NCBI RefSeq assembly: GCF_000217815.1 | Contig: NC_015707.1 | Coordinates: 946,014-1,010,013 of the forward strand | Length of the DNA: 64,000 bases | Direction: 5' to 3' | DNA from: Pseudothermotoga thermarum DSM 5069 | GTDB lineage: Bacteria > Thermotogota > Thermotogae > Thermotogales > DSM-5069 | Shown here: positions 8,305-16,266 of the stretch, piece after piece | Position numbering within the stretch: position 1 is the first letter of the stretch | Layout: each line of letters begins with the position of its first letter | The notes under the pieces: generated by a model | Told to the model about the DNA's origin: nothing | The model's input: only the letters and a program-made list of their open reading frames with translations | The model's database searches: none | Translations under genes and position numbers: made by a program

Positions 8305-8705
8305 GTTTGCTCACCCCTTAAATTGAAAGCGTATGGTAATAATTCCTCAACGCAAGTTATTCGATACTTTCCATCTTTTCCAACAAGGATCACCTCAAAA
8401 TTTCCAAACTCTGCCATCACCTGTCTGCACGCACCGCATGGACTAACTGGTAGTGGTGTATTTGCCACTACAACTAATTTTTCAAATTCTCTTTCTCCAT
8501 CAGCCACCGCAGAGAAGATGGCAACGCGTTCGGCACATATTGTCAAACCATACGATGCGTTTTCAACGTTGCAGCCCAAGTAAACTTTTCCGCTTTTTGT
8601 GAGCAAGGCTGCGCCAACCTTGAAATTCGAATACGGAGCATAAGCTTTTTGCATGGCTTTTAAAGCAAGCTCTATTAATTCCTCATTTTTTGGCTTTATT
8701 TTCAT
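8301..8705 (-). CDS. cdd: cytidine deaminase
   Basis: A 134-residue homotetrameric-type Cdd. The zinc site is [19 protein letters not shown] (Cys-Ala-Glu) plus [12 protein letters not shown] (second and third Cys). It deaminates cytidine and deoxycytidine for pyrimidine salvage. It overlaps the CNNM gene by 23 nt upstream and era by 4 nt downstream, a common cdd-era arrangement. Confidence 0.96.
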   Translation of the reverse strand: MKIKPKNEELIELALKAMQKAYAPYSNFKVGAALLTKSGKVYLGCNVENASYGLTICAERVAIFSAVADGEREFEKLVVVANTPLPVSPCGACRQVMAEFGNFEVILVGKDGKYRITCVEELLPYAFNLRGEQT

Positions 8706-9978
8706 CCACCCCTTTAACAGTTATCAAAACTCTTTCAATTCGATTTTTTGTAGCCGCAACTATTTTGAAGTGAAATTTACCAACTGTTATTTCCTCTCCA
8801 ACAGACGGTATGCGTTGGAAAAATTCTAGCAAAAATCCGGCGAGCGTTTCATGCTCAGTTTCAGGGAGTTCAACGTCAAGTTCTCTCTCTAAGTCGTTTA
8901 TAGGAATGGTTGCTTTGACCAAATAAGTATTTTCGGAGATTTTCTTTATTTCGTTTACCTCATCGTAATCGTACTCATCCATGATTTCTCCAACAAGTTC
9001 TTCCAATATGTCCTCCAATGTCACGATTCCTGCGGTACCACCAAATTCATCCACAACTATTGCAAGATGTACCTTTTTTTCCTTGAATATTTTTAGCAGC
9101 GTGCTTACTTTCATTGTTTCTGGAACGAAAATTGGCTCTCGCATTATTTCTTTGACTTTCTTGTTCAGCAAGTTTTCTTCGCTTGGTTTGGCAAGGAGTG
9201 TCACGACATCTTTGACATAACAAACACCCACTATGTTGTCTATATCTCCCCTGTAAACGGGTATCCTGGAATAACCTTCTTTTTCAACAAGTTCCATTAA
9301 CTCTTGAAGCGAAGCATTTTCTTCTATGGCCACAACATCCACTCTTGGAGTCATGATTTCCTTTATAGTTGTCTCACTCATTTCAAAGGTTCTTTCTACG
9401 ATCAATCCTTCTTGATGACCTATTGTGCCATCTCCTTTCCCTATATTCACAGCCGCAACAATGTCATCGCTTGTTATGAAAGGCGTGCTTTCCATGGCTT
9501 GACCGCCAAAGAGTTGTACCAGTTTGTTGCTGATAAAAAGCAATACCATTATCAGCGGCGATAGCAATCTTTCTATAAGAGATATAAACTTTACAGATTT
9601 TTCGTAAACCTTTTCGGCGTATTCTCTGGCGTATATCTTTGGAGTTATCTCTCCGAATATCAAAAGTACGATGGTTACAAACAAGGTACTCAAGAGTACT
9701 ACGATTCCTTCCTTTAAGCCCGAAAGCAATTTGATGAACAAAACCGTGGTTATCGATGAAAGCATCAGGTTTACAAAGTTGTTGGAAACCAAAATTGCCG
9801 TGAGCAGTCTGTTAACCTTTAGAATTTTGTCCTTCTCTTCTTTTCTCAGAAGCTTTAATTTGCTAATAGAAGTTAGAGCCGTTTCAGAAGCAGAAATAAA
9901 AGCAGAAAGAATCAACAGCACAACCATTGCTAGAAATCTCAGCAGCAAATCATAACTGCTACTCAACGGATCTTCCAC
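8683..9978 (-). CDS. CNNM/HlyC-CorC family membrane protein with CBS pair
   Basis: A 431-residue protein with an N-terminal DUF21 membrane region (about four hydrophobic segments in residues 10-155, including FISASETALTSIS and FGEITPKIYARE), a CBS pair (about 200-325, IMTPRVDVVAIEE ... VHLAIVVDEFGGTAGIVTLEDILEELVGEI) and a C-terminal CorC/HlyC domain. Family members are linked to Mg2+ or other cation efflux. 'Hemolysin' is a historical name. GTG 9978 is the start, 6 nt from GAGGGGAG. Confidence 0.88.
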   Translation of the reverse strand: MEDPLSSSYDLLLRFLAMVVLLILSAFISASETALTSISKLKLLRKEEKDKILKVNRLLTAILVSNNFVNLMLSSITTVLFIKLLSGLKEGIVVLLSTLFVTIVLLIFGEITPKIYAREYAEKVYEKSVKFISLIERLLSPLIMVLLFISNKLVQLFGGQAMESTPFITSDDIVAAVNIGKGDGTIGHQEGLIVERTFEMSETTIKEIMTPRVDVVAIEENASLQELMELVEKEGYSRIPVYRGDIDNIVGVCYVKDVVTLLAKPSEENLLNKKVKEIMREPIFVPETMKVSTLLKIFKEKKVHLAIVVDEFGGTAGIVTLEDILEELVGEIMDEYDYDEVNEIKKISENTYLVKATIPINDLERELDVELPETEHETLAGFLLEFFQRIPSVGEEITVGKFHFKIVAATKNRIERVLITVKGVDENKAKK

Positions 9979-9992
9979 TTCTTCTCCCCTCC

Positions 9993-10454
9993 TTAATAAT
10001 GGTATTTTTCGTTGTTGATTATTTTAAAAGCCCTAAGCAATTGTTCTAAAAGTACAACAACAGCAAGTTGATGTGTGAAGGTCAACTTTGAAAGAGAAAT
10101 CATTTCATCGGCTCTTTTTCTCAAAGTTTCACTAACGCCAAACGGTCCACCAATGACGAAAACCAAACTTTTTGGTAACGCCAGCAAACCTTCGAAATGT
10201 TTTGCAAAACCAATGGAATCGTATTCTTTTCCTCTCTCATCAAGCAAAATTACATAGTCATCCTTTAAATGTTTCATGACTTGTTCTGCCTCTTGGTTCA
10301 ACAAGTGTTCATCGCAACTTGAATCAAGATAAGTTGATCCCTTTACTTGAACAATTTGGATTCTGGAATATCCTTGCAGCATTTTCAAGTATTCTTGAAC
10401 TGCAACAGTGGCAAAACCTTTCAGCTTTCCAACAACGATTATTTTAATTTTCAA
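9993..10454 (-). CDS. rlmH: 23S rRNA (pseudouridine1915-N3)-methyltransferase
   Basis: A 153-residue SPOUT methyltransferase. Diagnostic motifs are the N-terminal MKIKIIVVGKLK, YVILLDERGKEYDS, FVIGGPFGVSE, and the C-terminal LTFTHQLAVVVLLEQLLRAFKI..EKYHY. It uses SAM to methylate helix 69 of 23S rRNA. It overlaps the upstream hutI by 11 nt and sits 14 nt before the CNNM start. Confidence 0.97.
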   Translation of the reverse strand: MKIKIIVVGKLKGFATVAVQEYLKMLQGYSRIQIVQVKGSTYLDSSCDEHLLNQEAEQVMKHLKDDYVILLDERGKEYDSIGFAKHFEGLLALPKSLVFVIGGPFGVSETLRKRADEMISLSKLTFTHQLAVVVLLEQLLRAFKIINNEKYHY

Positions 10455-11640
10455 AGATTTGTCCCCTCTTTATTATCACATCGGGAGTAATGCCTATAAG
10501 GTACATCACTGTCTCCAAGTCTGCGTCGTTGTAAAGCAAAAGATCTGCATCTTTACCAGGTTCTATTGTTCCAATTTTGTCCGCAAGACCAAGTACTGCA
10601 GCTGAGTTCAAAGTAAAAGCCGTTAAAACTTCATAGGGATTCATTTTCAAATATCTTACAGCAAGATTCATGACGAAAGAAGGTTCAACAACTGGACTTG
10701 AGCCTGGGTTGAAATCACTTGCAAGCGCAACAAGAGCATTTTTGTCGATCAATTCTCTTGCAGGAGCGTATTTTTCATTCAAATAGTAACTTGTGGCCGG
10801 CATGAGTACAGCAAAAGTGTTGCTTCGCGCAAGAATGTCTATATCTTCTTCGCTGATTTTAAGGACATGTTCAACCGAGGTTGCACCGTATTTAACGGCA
10901 AGCTGAGTTGCACCTGTTCTTTCAATTTCGTCTGCGTGAACTCGTATTTTGAAGTTCATATTTTTTGCAGCAATCAAAAGCTTTTCCGTTTGCTTAAGAT
11001 CAAATGCCCCAACATCGCAAAATACATCCACAAATTGACAATCGTTTTGGACTTTTTGTAGCATTTCGATGACTTTGTCCATGTATTCACTTGGACTGGT
11101 TCCCTTTGGTACGGCATGCGCAGCCATAAACGTTGGAACCACGTCCATATGGGAAATTTTACCAAGAATTTTCAACGCTTGAAGCTGTTTTAATTCATCT
11201 AGTTCGTTCAATCCATAGCCAGTTTTTCCTTCCAAACAAGTGACACCTTTTTTAAAGTACTTTGCGAGCAGCTTTAAGTTAAATCTGACAAGTTCTGAAA
11301 GTTCCGCATTTTTAACTTTTTCTACAGTTTCGTAAATTCCCCCACCTGAGGCGTGGATATCGAGATAGCTTAATCCCCCCACCCTCCTGAGAAAGTCCAT
11401 TTCACGGTAACCATAAAATGGAATATGGGTATGGCAGTCGACAAAACCTGGGATAACAAGATCGGCAAATATGCATTTTGCATCAACGGGTTTTTCTTTT
11501 GTCAAATCTTTTATTTTGCCATTTTCTATAACTACATAGACGTTTTCGTATTTTTCTATCTTACCAAGTTCCAATCCTCTTTTAGGTTTATTTCCAAGTG
11601 CGGTGTACAGCTTCTTTGCAAAAACGGTAAAATAGTTCAT
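10444..11640 (-). CDS. hutI: imidazolonepropionase
   Basis: A 398-residue amidohydrolase with VDCHTHIPFYGYREMDF (metal-binding HxH), GGLSYLDIHASGGGI, the second-half DEIERTGATQLAVKYGATSVEH and ALASDFNPGSSPV (catalytic Asp). It opens imidazolone propionate to N-formimino-L-glutamate, the third step of histidine breakdown. The product is the substrate of the adjacent ftcD, whose stop abuts this start. hutH and hutU are not in the window. Confidence 0.93.
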   Translation of the reverse strand: MNYFTVFAKKLYTALGNKPKRGLELGKIEKYENVYVVIENGKIKDLTKEKPVDAKCIFADLVIPGFVDCHTHIPFYGYREMDFLRRVGGLSYLDIHASGGGIYETVEKVKNAELSELVRFNLKLLAKYFKKGVTCLEGKTGYGLNELDELKQLQALKILGKISHMDVVPTFMAAHAVPKGTSPSEYMDKVIEMLQKVQNDCQFVDVFCDVGAFDLKQTEKLLIAAKNMNFKIRVHADEIERTGATQLAVKYGATSVEHVLKISEEDIDILARSNTFAVLMPATSYYLNEKYAPARELIDKNALVALASDFNPGSSPVVEPSFVMNLAVRYLKMNPYEVLTAFTLNSAAVLGLADKIGTIEPGKDADLLLYNDADLETVMYLIGITPDVIIKRGQIFEN

Positions 11641-12561
11641 TCAATCTTTTGCCCCCTCTTTTGCAAGAATCTGAAGCAATCGGTTTTCTATCACTCTATC
11701 TACTCCAAAATCGTCCAGTTGGAGGTAAAATTGTGCAACGTCTATCATGGCTTGAAGTGGTACCATGCCGATTATCTCGGTGCTCACAACAGGTACACCG
11801 TATCTTTGAGCTTCCCGCCTGATCGTTTCAAGAACTCTGAAAAGCGGGCTTTTTTTGTAGTTTGTCATGTTCATCGACACTTGTACCATACCTTTATCCT
11901 TCAATTCCACTGCTATTGCCTTTACATACCTGTATCCCCCGCTTATGTGTCTTACGGCTTTGGCTATCTTTTCAGCCACTTCTAGCCTGTTTGTGCCAAG
12001 GTTCACGTTGAAAGCTATCAAATATTCTCTGGCTCCAACGGCAACCACACCAGCAGTTGGATGCACCTCATCTGGTCCAAAATCTGGTTTCCACATGGGA
12101 TCTTTTATTTTTTCAAAGAAACCTTCAAATTCACCTTTGCGAATGTCTGCAAGATTTTCCCTGTGCGGCGCGGTTGCAGATCGCTCATAAAGGTACACAG
12201 GTATTTTCAGCTCTTCACCGATTCTTTTTCCAAGCCTTTTAGAAAGTTCAACGCATTCTTCCATTGTAACTCCTAAAACTGGCACAAATGGGATGACATC
12301 CGTTGCTCCCATTCTTGGATGTTCTCCTTTGTGGTAGCGAAGATCTATCAATTCCATCGCTTTTTTCGTCATATCGAACAATGCATCAACCATGACATCT
12401 GGATCTCCTATCAAAGTGACAACCGATCTGTTATGATCTGGATCCATCGACCAATCCAAAACCCAAATCCCTTTTCTTTTTTCAGCCTCAGCTATTATTT
12501 CCCTTACAACTTCTTCCCTTCTTCCTTCACTGAAATTAGGTACCGATTCAACGATCTTCAT
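11641..12561 (-). CDS. ftcD: glutamate formimidoyltransferase
   Basis: A 306-residue stand-alone formiminotransferase domain: VESVPNFSEGRR at the N-terminus (residues 4-15), DPDHNRSVVTLIG, HPRMGATDVIPFVPV and the conserved PDFGPDEVHPTAGVVAVGAREYLIAFN. It moves the formimino group of N-formimino-glutamate to tetrahydrofolate. The cyclodeaminase half seen in animal FtcD is absent. It has a strong AGGAGGTG ribosome site and is the first gene of the - strand block. A TATAAT-like element near 12600 may be its promoter. Confidence 0.93.
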   Translation of the reverse strand: MKIVESVPNFSEGRREEVVREIIAEAEKRKGIWVLDWSMDPDHNRSVVTLIGDPDVMVDALFDMTKKAMELIDLRYHKGEHPRMGATDVIPFVPVLGVTMEECVELSKRLGKRIGEELKIPVYLYERSATAPHRENLADIRKGEFEGFFEKIKDPMWKPDFGPDEVHPTAGVVAVGAREYLIAFNVNLGTNRLEVAEKIAKAVRHISGGYRYVKAIAVELKDKGMVQVSMNMTNYKKSPLFRVLETIRREAQRYGVPVVSTEIIGMVPLQAMIDVAQFYLQLDDFGVDRVIENRLLQILAKEGAKD

Positions 12562-12646
12562 CGCTTACACCTCCTGTTTTTACTTCTCAAAAAACATTAT
12601 ACTACAGCGTTAATTGGTCGAATCGCTGGGTTGTTGAACAAAGTAC

Positions 12647-12675
12647 TTGATTTTGGTCAACTCAACGATTATAAT
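12647..12675 (+). promoter_or_regulatory. sigma-70-type promoter of the antitoxin/ABC ATPase operon
   Basis: TTGATT (12647-12652), a 17-nt spacer, then consensus TATAAT (12670-12675). The predicted start near 12682 falls at the left edge of the palindrome at 12681-12700. Confidence 0.75.
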
Positions 12676-12680
12676 AAATC

Positions 12681-12700
12681 ATGACCATAATTATGGTCAT
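12681..12700. promoter_or_regulatory. perfect 20-bp palindromic operator
   Basis: ATGACCATAATTATGGTCAT is a perfect palindrome placed at the predicted transcription start and just before the ribosome site GGAGG (12701-12705). Phd/YefM antitoxins repress their own promoters through such palindromes, so this is the likely autoregulatory site. The binding is inferred. Confidence 0.7.
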
Positions 12701-12712
12701 GGAGGATTAAAA

Positions 12713-12979
12713 ATGCCAAAAAGAGAGATCGAGTTTTACAGCGTTGCAGAAGCAAAAGCAAAATTGTCACAGCTGGTGAACCTTACAAAAAACAAAGACG
12801 TTGTGATAACTAAGAATGGGCATCCAGCAGCTGTTTTGATGGATTATGAAAGGTTCAAAAAAATAAGCAAGTTTATAGACGATCTTTACGAGTTGTACTT
12901 GTTGGAGATTGGGGATCCATCTTGTTTTGGTAAGGTAAGCCAAGATCAAATGCTTGAAGAGGATATCGAGGAGGTGTAA
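12713..12979 (+). CDS. Phd/YefM-family antitoxin-like DNA-binding protein without a toxin partner
   Basis: An 88-residue protein. EFYSVAEAKAKLSQLVNLTKNKDVVITKNGHPAAVLMDYERFKK is the classic Phd/YefM DNA-binding fold. The acidic C-terminal tail (QMLEEDIEEV) would be the toxin-binding region. ATG 12713 follows GGAGG by 7 nt. The longer frame from 12647 would start in the promoter. No RelE, Doc or YoeB-like gene is adjacent. Instead an ABC ATPase begins 2 nt downstream and its ribosome site lies inside the end of this gene. It may be a plain autorepressor controlling the ATPase. Confidence 0.8.
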   Translation: MPKREIEFYSVAEAKAKLSQLVNLTKNKDVVITKNGHPAAVLMDYERFKKISKFIDDLYELYLLEIGDPSCFGKVSQDQMLEEDIEEV

Positions 12980-12981
12980 GA

Positions 12982-14085
12982 ATGGCACAGGTTGAACTTG
13001 AAAAGGTTACGAAAATTTACGACAACAAAGTCGTTGCTGTTAAAGAAGCGACATTCACAGTCAACGATAAGGAATTTTGCGTTTTGCTTGGACCATCCGG
13101 TTGTGGAAAGACAACAACGCTTCGCATGATTGCAGGGCTGGAAGAGGTTACTTCTGGAATCATAAAAATCGACGGTAAAATTGTGAACGACGTAGAACCA
13201 AAAGATCGCGATATAGCAATGGTTTTCCAGAACTATGCATTGTATCCTCACATGACCGTTTATGAAAACATGGCTTTCGGGCTCAAACTTAGAAAATTTC
13301 CAAAGGACGAAATTGACAGAAGGGTAAGGGAAGCTGCAAGAATTTTGGGAATAGAAGATCTTCTCGACAGAAAACCTAGACAGTTGTCCGGTGGTCAAAG
13401 ACAACGCGTTGCCGTTGGACGCGCTATTGTGAGAAATCCAAAGGTGTTCCTTTTCGATGAACCGTTGTCTAACTTAGACGCAAAGCTGAGAGTTCAAATG
13501 AGAAGTGAGCTGAAAAAGTTACATCACAGATTGGGTGCCACAATAATATACGTTACACACGACCAGGTTGAGGCAATGACGATGGCTGACAAAATCGTTG
13601 TGATGAAAGACGGCGTTATTCAACAAATAGGTACACCATTTGAAGTCTACAACAAACCAAAGAACTTGTTTGTTGCTGGTTTCATTGGCAGTCCTGCAAT
13701 GAACTTTGTAAACGCAACAGTTATCGCAAAAGGTGGAGGTATTTGGATAAAAACAAGCGGTTTTGAGGTGAAAGTCGTCAAAGAGCATGAACCAATTTTG
13801 GAAAAATGGATTGACAAAGAGGTTATATTCGGTATTCGACCTGAAAATATATTCGACAAACTCTTTGCCGTAGCGCCTCAACCTGAAAATACCGTGACGG
13901 GTGTTGTTGATGTAGTTGAACCGCTTGGAAGCGAAACACTTTTGCATGTTAAATGTGGTGAAGACGTTTTGGTTGCACGAGTGGATCCAAGAACTCAGGC
14001 GCAGGAAGGAGCAAGAATCGATTTGGTGTTTGACATGAATAGAATCCACGTGTTTGATAAAGATACACAAGAGGCAATCATATGA
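12982..14085 (+). CDS. MsmK/UgpC/MalK-type sugar ABC transporter ATPase
   Basis: A 367-residue protein with Walker A GPSGCGKTT (about 36-44), signature LSGGQRQRVAVGRAIVR, Walker B VFLFDEPLSNLDAKLR, H-loop VTHDQVEAMTMADKIVVM and a C-terminal TOBE/OB region (about 240-360, FGIRPENIF...). The sequence type energises carbohydrate ABC importers of the CUT1 class. No permease or binding protein is nearby, so it probably serves several importers encoded elsewhere, as MsmK does in other bacteria. GAGGAGGTG precedes ATG 12982. It is co-transcribed with the antitoxin-like gene and ends before a strong terminator. Confidence 0.9.
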   Translation: MAQVELEKVTKIYDNKVVAVKEATFTVNDKEFCVLLGPSGCGKTTTLRMIAGLEEVTSGIIKIDGKIVNDVEPKDRDIAMVFQNYALYPHMTVYENMAFGLKLRKFPKDEIDRRVREAARILGIEDLLDRKPRQLSGGQRQRVAVGRAIVRNPKVFLFDEPLSNLDAKLRVQMRSELKKLHHRLGATIIYVTHDQVEAMTMADKIVVMKDGVIQQIGTPFEVYNKPKNLFVAGFIGSPAMNFVNATVIAKGGGIWIKTSGFEVKVVKEHEPILEKWIDKEVIFGIRPENIFDKLFAVAPQPENTVTGVVDVVEPLGSETLLHVKCGEDVLVARVDPRTQAQEGARIDLVFDMNRIHVFDKDTQEAII

Positions 14086-14102
14086 AAGATTTTCATAATT
14101 AA

Positions 14103-14130
14103 GGGGAGGCCGAAAGCCTCCCCTTTTGTT
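14103..14130 (+). terminator. intrinsic terminator after the ABC ATPase
   Basis: GGGGAGGC (14103-14110), loop CGAAA, GCCTCCCC (14116-14123), then TTTTGTT. Perfect 8-bp GC-rich stem. Confidence 0.9.
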
Positions 14131-14162
14131 ATATAATTATGTTGAAAGTTAATATTCGAGCG

Positions 14163-14320
14163 CCAGAGGGTACCCGCAAGGGTTTAAAGGGGAAGCCGGT
14201 GAAAATCCGGCGCGGGTCCGCCACCGTAACCGGGGACGAAATCCACGTGATGCCACTGGCTTTTAAGCCGGGAAGGCGTGGAGAGTAGGATGATCCGGGA
14301 GCCGGGAGACCTGCCCCTGG
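14163..14320 (+). promoter_or_regulatory. cobalamin (adenosylcobalamin-type) riboswitch aptamer
   Basis: The conserved core elements appear in order: AAAGGGGAAGCCGGTGAAAA.. (14189 on), CGGCGCGGGTCCGCCACCGTAA (L5 region, about 14207-14228), a CCACTGG..CCGGGAAGGCG block, and AGGATGATCC..GAGCCGGGAGACCTGCC at the 3' side. This is the B12-box layout. It lies directly before a BtuFCD-like operon. A possible promoter is TTGTTA/TAATAT ending at 14155. B12 binding would lower expression of the importer. Boundaries are approximate. Confidence 0.93.
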
Positions 14321-14328
14321 TCAATTGA

Positions 14329-14366
14329 CCATCCTCTTCGAGACCAAGAGGATGGTGAAATTTTTT
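14329..14366 (+). terminator. riboswitch expression-platform terminator
   Basis: CCATCCTCTT (14329-14338) pairs perfectly with AAGAGGATGG (14346-14355), followed by TGAAATTTTTT. AGGATG at 14287-14292, within the riboswitch 3' region, can instead pair with CATCCT at 14330-14335, which would give an antiterminator. The ribosome site GGAGGTG of the first gene lies downstream at 14371-14377. Confidence 0.85.
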
Positions 14367-14384
14367 GCCGGGAGGTGTTGAGTT

Positions 14385-15281
14385 GTGAGAAGGTTTTCGG
14401 TTTGGTTGGTTCTATTGGTGGCTGTAAGTGTTCTTCTAGCTTATCCGATAACCGTTGTAGACGATGCTGGAAGAGTTGTCACCATCGAGAAGATGCCAAT
14501 GCGAATTATCTGCGCTGCGCCATCGGCAACTATGTTTTTGCAATATCTAGGTTTAGAAGATAGGATAGTTGGAGTAACCAATTGGGATGAGTACCAAAAC
14601 GCTGAAAAAATAGGCAATATGGTACCTTTGAACGTTGAAAAAATTCTGAGTTTAAATCCTGATTTGGTAATAACGTATGGGGGATTTCAACTTCCAGAAG
14701 TTGCAAAACTTGAGCAGCATAACCTTACAACGATAGTTTTAAACGCAACGACGGTCAAAGGCATACTTCAAAACCTTGTGCTTGTCGGAACCGTATGTGG
14801 GGTTAGGGAAAAAGCAAAACAACTTGCCTTAGAGCTTGAAAAATTCTACACGGACATAGCAAAGAAAGCTTATGCAATTACTCTTGAAAAACGTGTCAAG
14901 GTTGTATACCTTTTGGATGTCCCTGGACCAGATATCAAGGAAATCTGGACATGTGGTACAGGATCTTTCTTGCACGAGATCATAACTTTAGCTGGAGGAA
15001 TAAACATAGCGGCTGGTTATACTGGACCTAATGGATGGCTGCCGATTTCGATCGAATTCATCGTTTCACAGGATCCCGACGTAATTGTCGTGGCCGGATA
15101 CATACCGGGTGCTGAAGAAGAAATAAAACAAAAAATTCTCAATTTTGCTCCGTTCAAATCGATAAAAGCTGTTAAAAATCGCAGAGTTTACGTGTACGAT
15201 GGAAATCTCCTGAGCCGAGCTGTACCACAGTTGATCCAAATGATAGAAGTCATGTACAAAGATTTCTACGGAGGAAAATAA
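14385..15281 (+). CDS. btuF: cobalamin ABC transporter substrate-binding protein (BtuF-like)
   Basis: A 298-residue protein with a signal peptide (MRRFSVWLVLLVAVSVLLAYP; no lipobox Cys) and a periplasmic binding fold of the BtuF/FhuD type: VTIEKMPMRIICAAPSATMFLQYLGL, GVTNWDEYQN, NPDLVITYG and QDPDVIVVAGY. It captures corrinoid outside the membrane and hands it to BtuC. Specificity for B12 is inferred from the riboswitch upstream, since the fold is shared with siderophore binders. GTG 14385 is 7 nt from GGAGGTG. Confidence 0.85.
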   Translation: MRRFSVWLVLLVAVSVLLAYPITVVDDAGRVVTIEKMPMRIICAAPSATMFLQYLGLEDRIVGVTNWDEYQNAEKIGNMVPLNVEKILSLNPDLVITYGGFQLPEVAKLEQHNLTTIVLNATTVKGILQNLVLVGTVCGVREKAKQLALELEKFYTDIAKKAYAITLEKRVKVVYLLDVPGPDIKEIWTCGTGSFLHEIITLAGGINIAAGYTGPNGWLPISIEFIVSQDPDVIVVAGYIPGAEEEIKQKILNFAPFKSIKAVKNRRVYVYDGNLLSRAVPQLIQMIEVMYKDFYGGK

Positions 15282-15282
15282 G

Positions 15283-16266
15283 ATGAAATGGCGCATCCTG
15301 GCTGCGGCAGTTTTGCTGTTTGCAACAATTGTGCTTTGCTCGATGTTTGGTACTGTGAAAATGAGTTTTAAAGATTTCTCTGAAGCTTTTTTCTTTAGGC
15401 AGGGAAGATGGGTAAAAATTCTTTGGGACGTGAGGTTGCCAAGAGTAGTCCTATCAGTTGTGGCCGGTGCAGGTCTTGCCGCAGTCGGGGGCGTCCTTCA
15501 AGGGCTTTTGAGAAATCCATTGGTCGATCCTTACCTTTTAGGGGTATCCTCTGGCGCTTCCTTTGGGGCCGTTTTATCTTTGCTTTTGGCAAGTTATTAC
15601 GGTTATTCAATCGTTTTAAGGCTTCCAATAATAAGCTTTTCTTTTGCCGTTTTGGCTTCCTCTTTGGCTTTGATACTTGCAAGACGAAATGGAACCACTC
15701 CCACCACCGATTTGATATTGAGCGGTGTGTTGATGAGTATTTTATTCAGCTCCGGAACAATAGTTGCAATTTTACTTGTTAGAAAAACTTTCACCAATGC
15801 TCATATTTGGTTGTACGGAACATTCTCAGGAGTTGGGTGGAAGGATATTCCGATTCCTTTGATATCAACAGCAGCTTTTGTTCTGCTTTCAGTTGGATTT
15901 TCAGAAAGTTTGAACGCCATTGCACTTGGTGAAACGCAAGCGAAAATATCAGGTGTAAACGTCGAATTCGTTAAACTTTTAATTTACATAATAGGAAGTT
16001 TCACCACCGCTTCAATTGTCTCTGTAACTGGAACAATAGGTTTTGTCGGTTTGATAACACCCCATGTCGTTAGGCGTTTGTTTGGAAGCAACCACAAAAT
16101 TTTGATACCTTTGTCTTCAATAATCGGAGGAATTTTTCTTTGCATCTGCGATACCTTTGCGAGAACTATTCTCAGCCCATCGGAACTTCCAATAGGAGTT
16201 GTCACAGCTTTTGTTGGGACACCTGTGATGCTTTTCATAATGAAAAGAGGTGCTTCCCGTGAGTGA
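15283..16266 (+). CDS. btuC: FecCD-type ABC permease (BtuC-like)
   Basis: A 327-residue membrane protein with about ten hydrophobic segments. It shows FecCD signatures LWDVRLPRVVLSVVAGAGLAAVGGVLQGLLRNPLVDPYLLGVSSGASFGAV and, near the C-terminus, GFVGLITPHVVRRLFGSNHK. It forms the transmembrane channel of the importer. It begins 1 nt after btuF and overlaps the ATPase start (GTGAGTGA). Confidence 0.88.
   Translation: MKWRILAAAVLLFATIVLCSMFGTVKMSFKDFSEAFFFRQGRWVKILWDVRLPRVVLSVVAGAGLAAVGGVLQGLLRNPLVDPYLLGVSSGASFGAVLSLLLASYYGYSIVLRLPIISFSFAVLASSLALILARRNGTTPTTDLILSGVLMSILFSSGTIVAILLVRKTFTNAHIWLYGTFSGVGWKDIPIPLISTAAFVLLSVGFSESLNAIALGETQAKISGVNVEFVKLLIYIIGSFTTASIVSVTGTIGFVGLITPHVVRRLFGSNHKILIPLSSIIGGIFLCICDTFARTILSPSELPIGVVTAFVGTPVMLFIMKRGASRE

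Noticed and set aside
11425..11985. A 186-codon + strand frame over hutI and ftcD
   Set aside because: Antisense to two conserved enzymes, no ribosome site, no family motif.
13519..14070. A 183-codon - strand frame over the ABC ATPase
   Set aside because: Opposite a fully motif-supported ATPase; Cys, His, Asn and Phe rich shadow.
12713..14085. Toxin-antitoxin module
   Set aside because: Only the antitoxin-like gene is present; the downstream gene is an ABC ATPase with all transporter motifs and cannot be the toxin.
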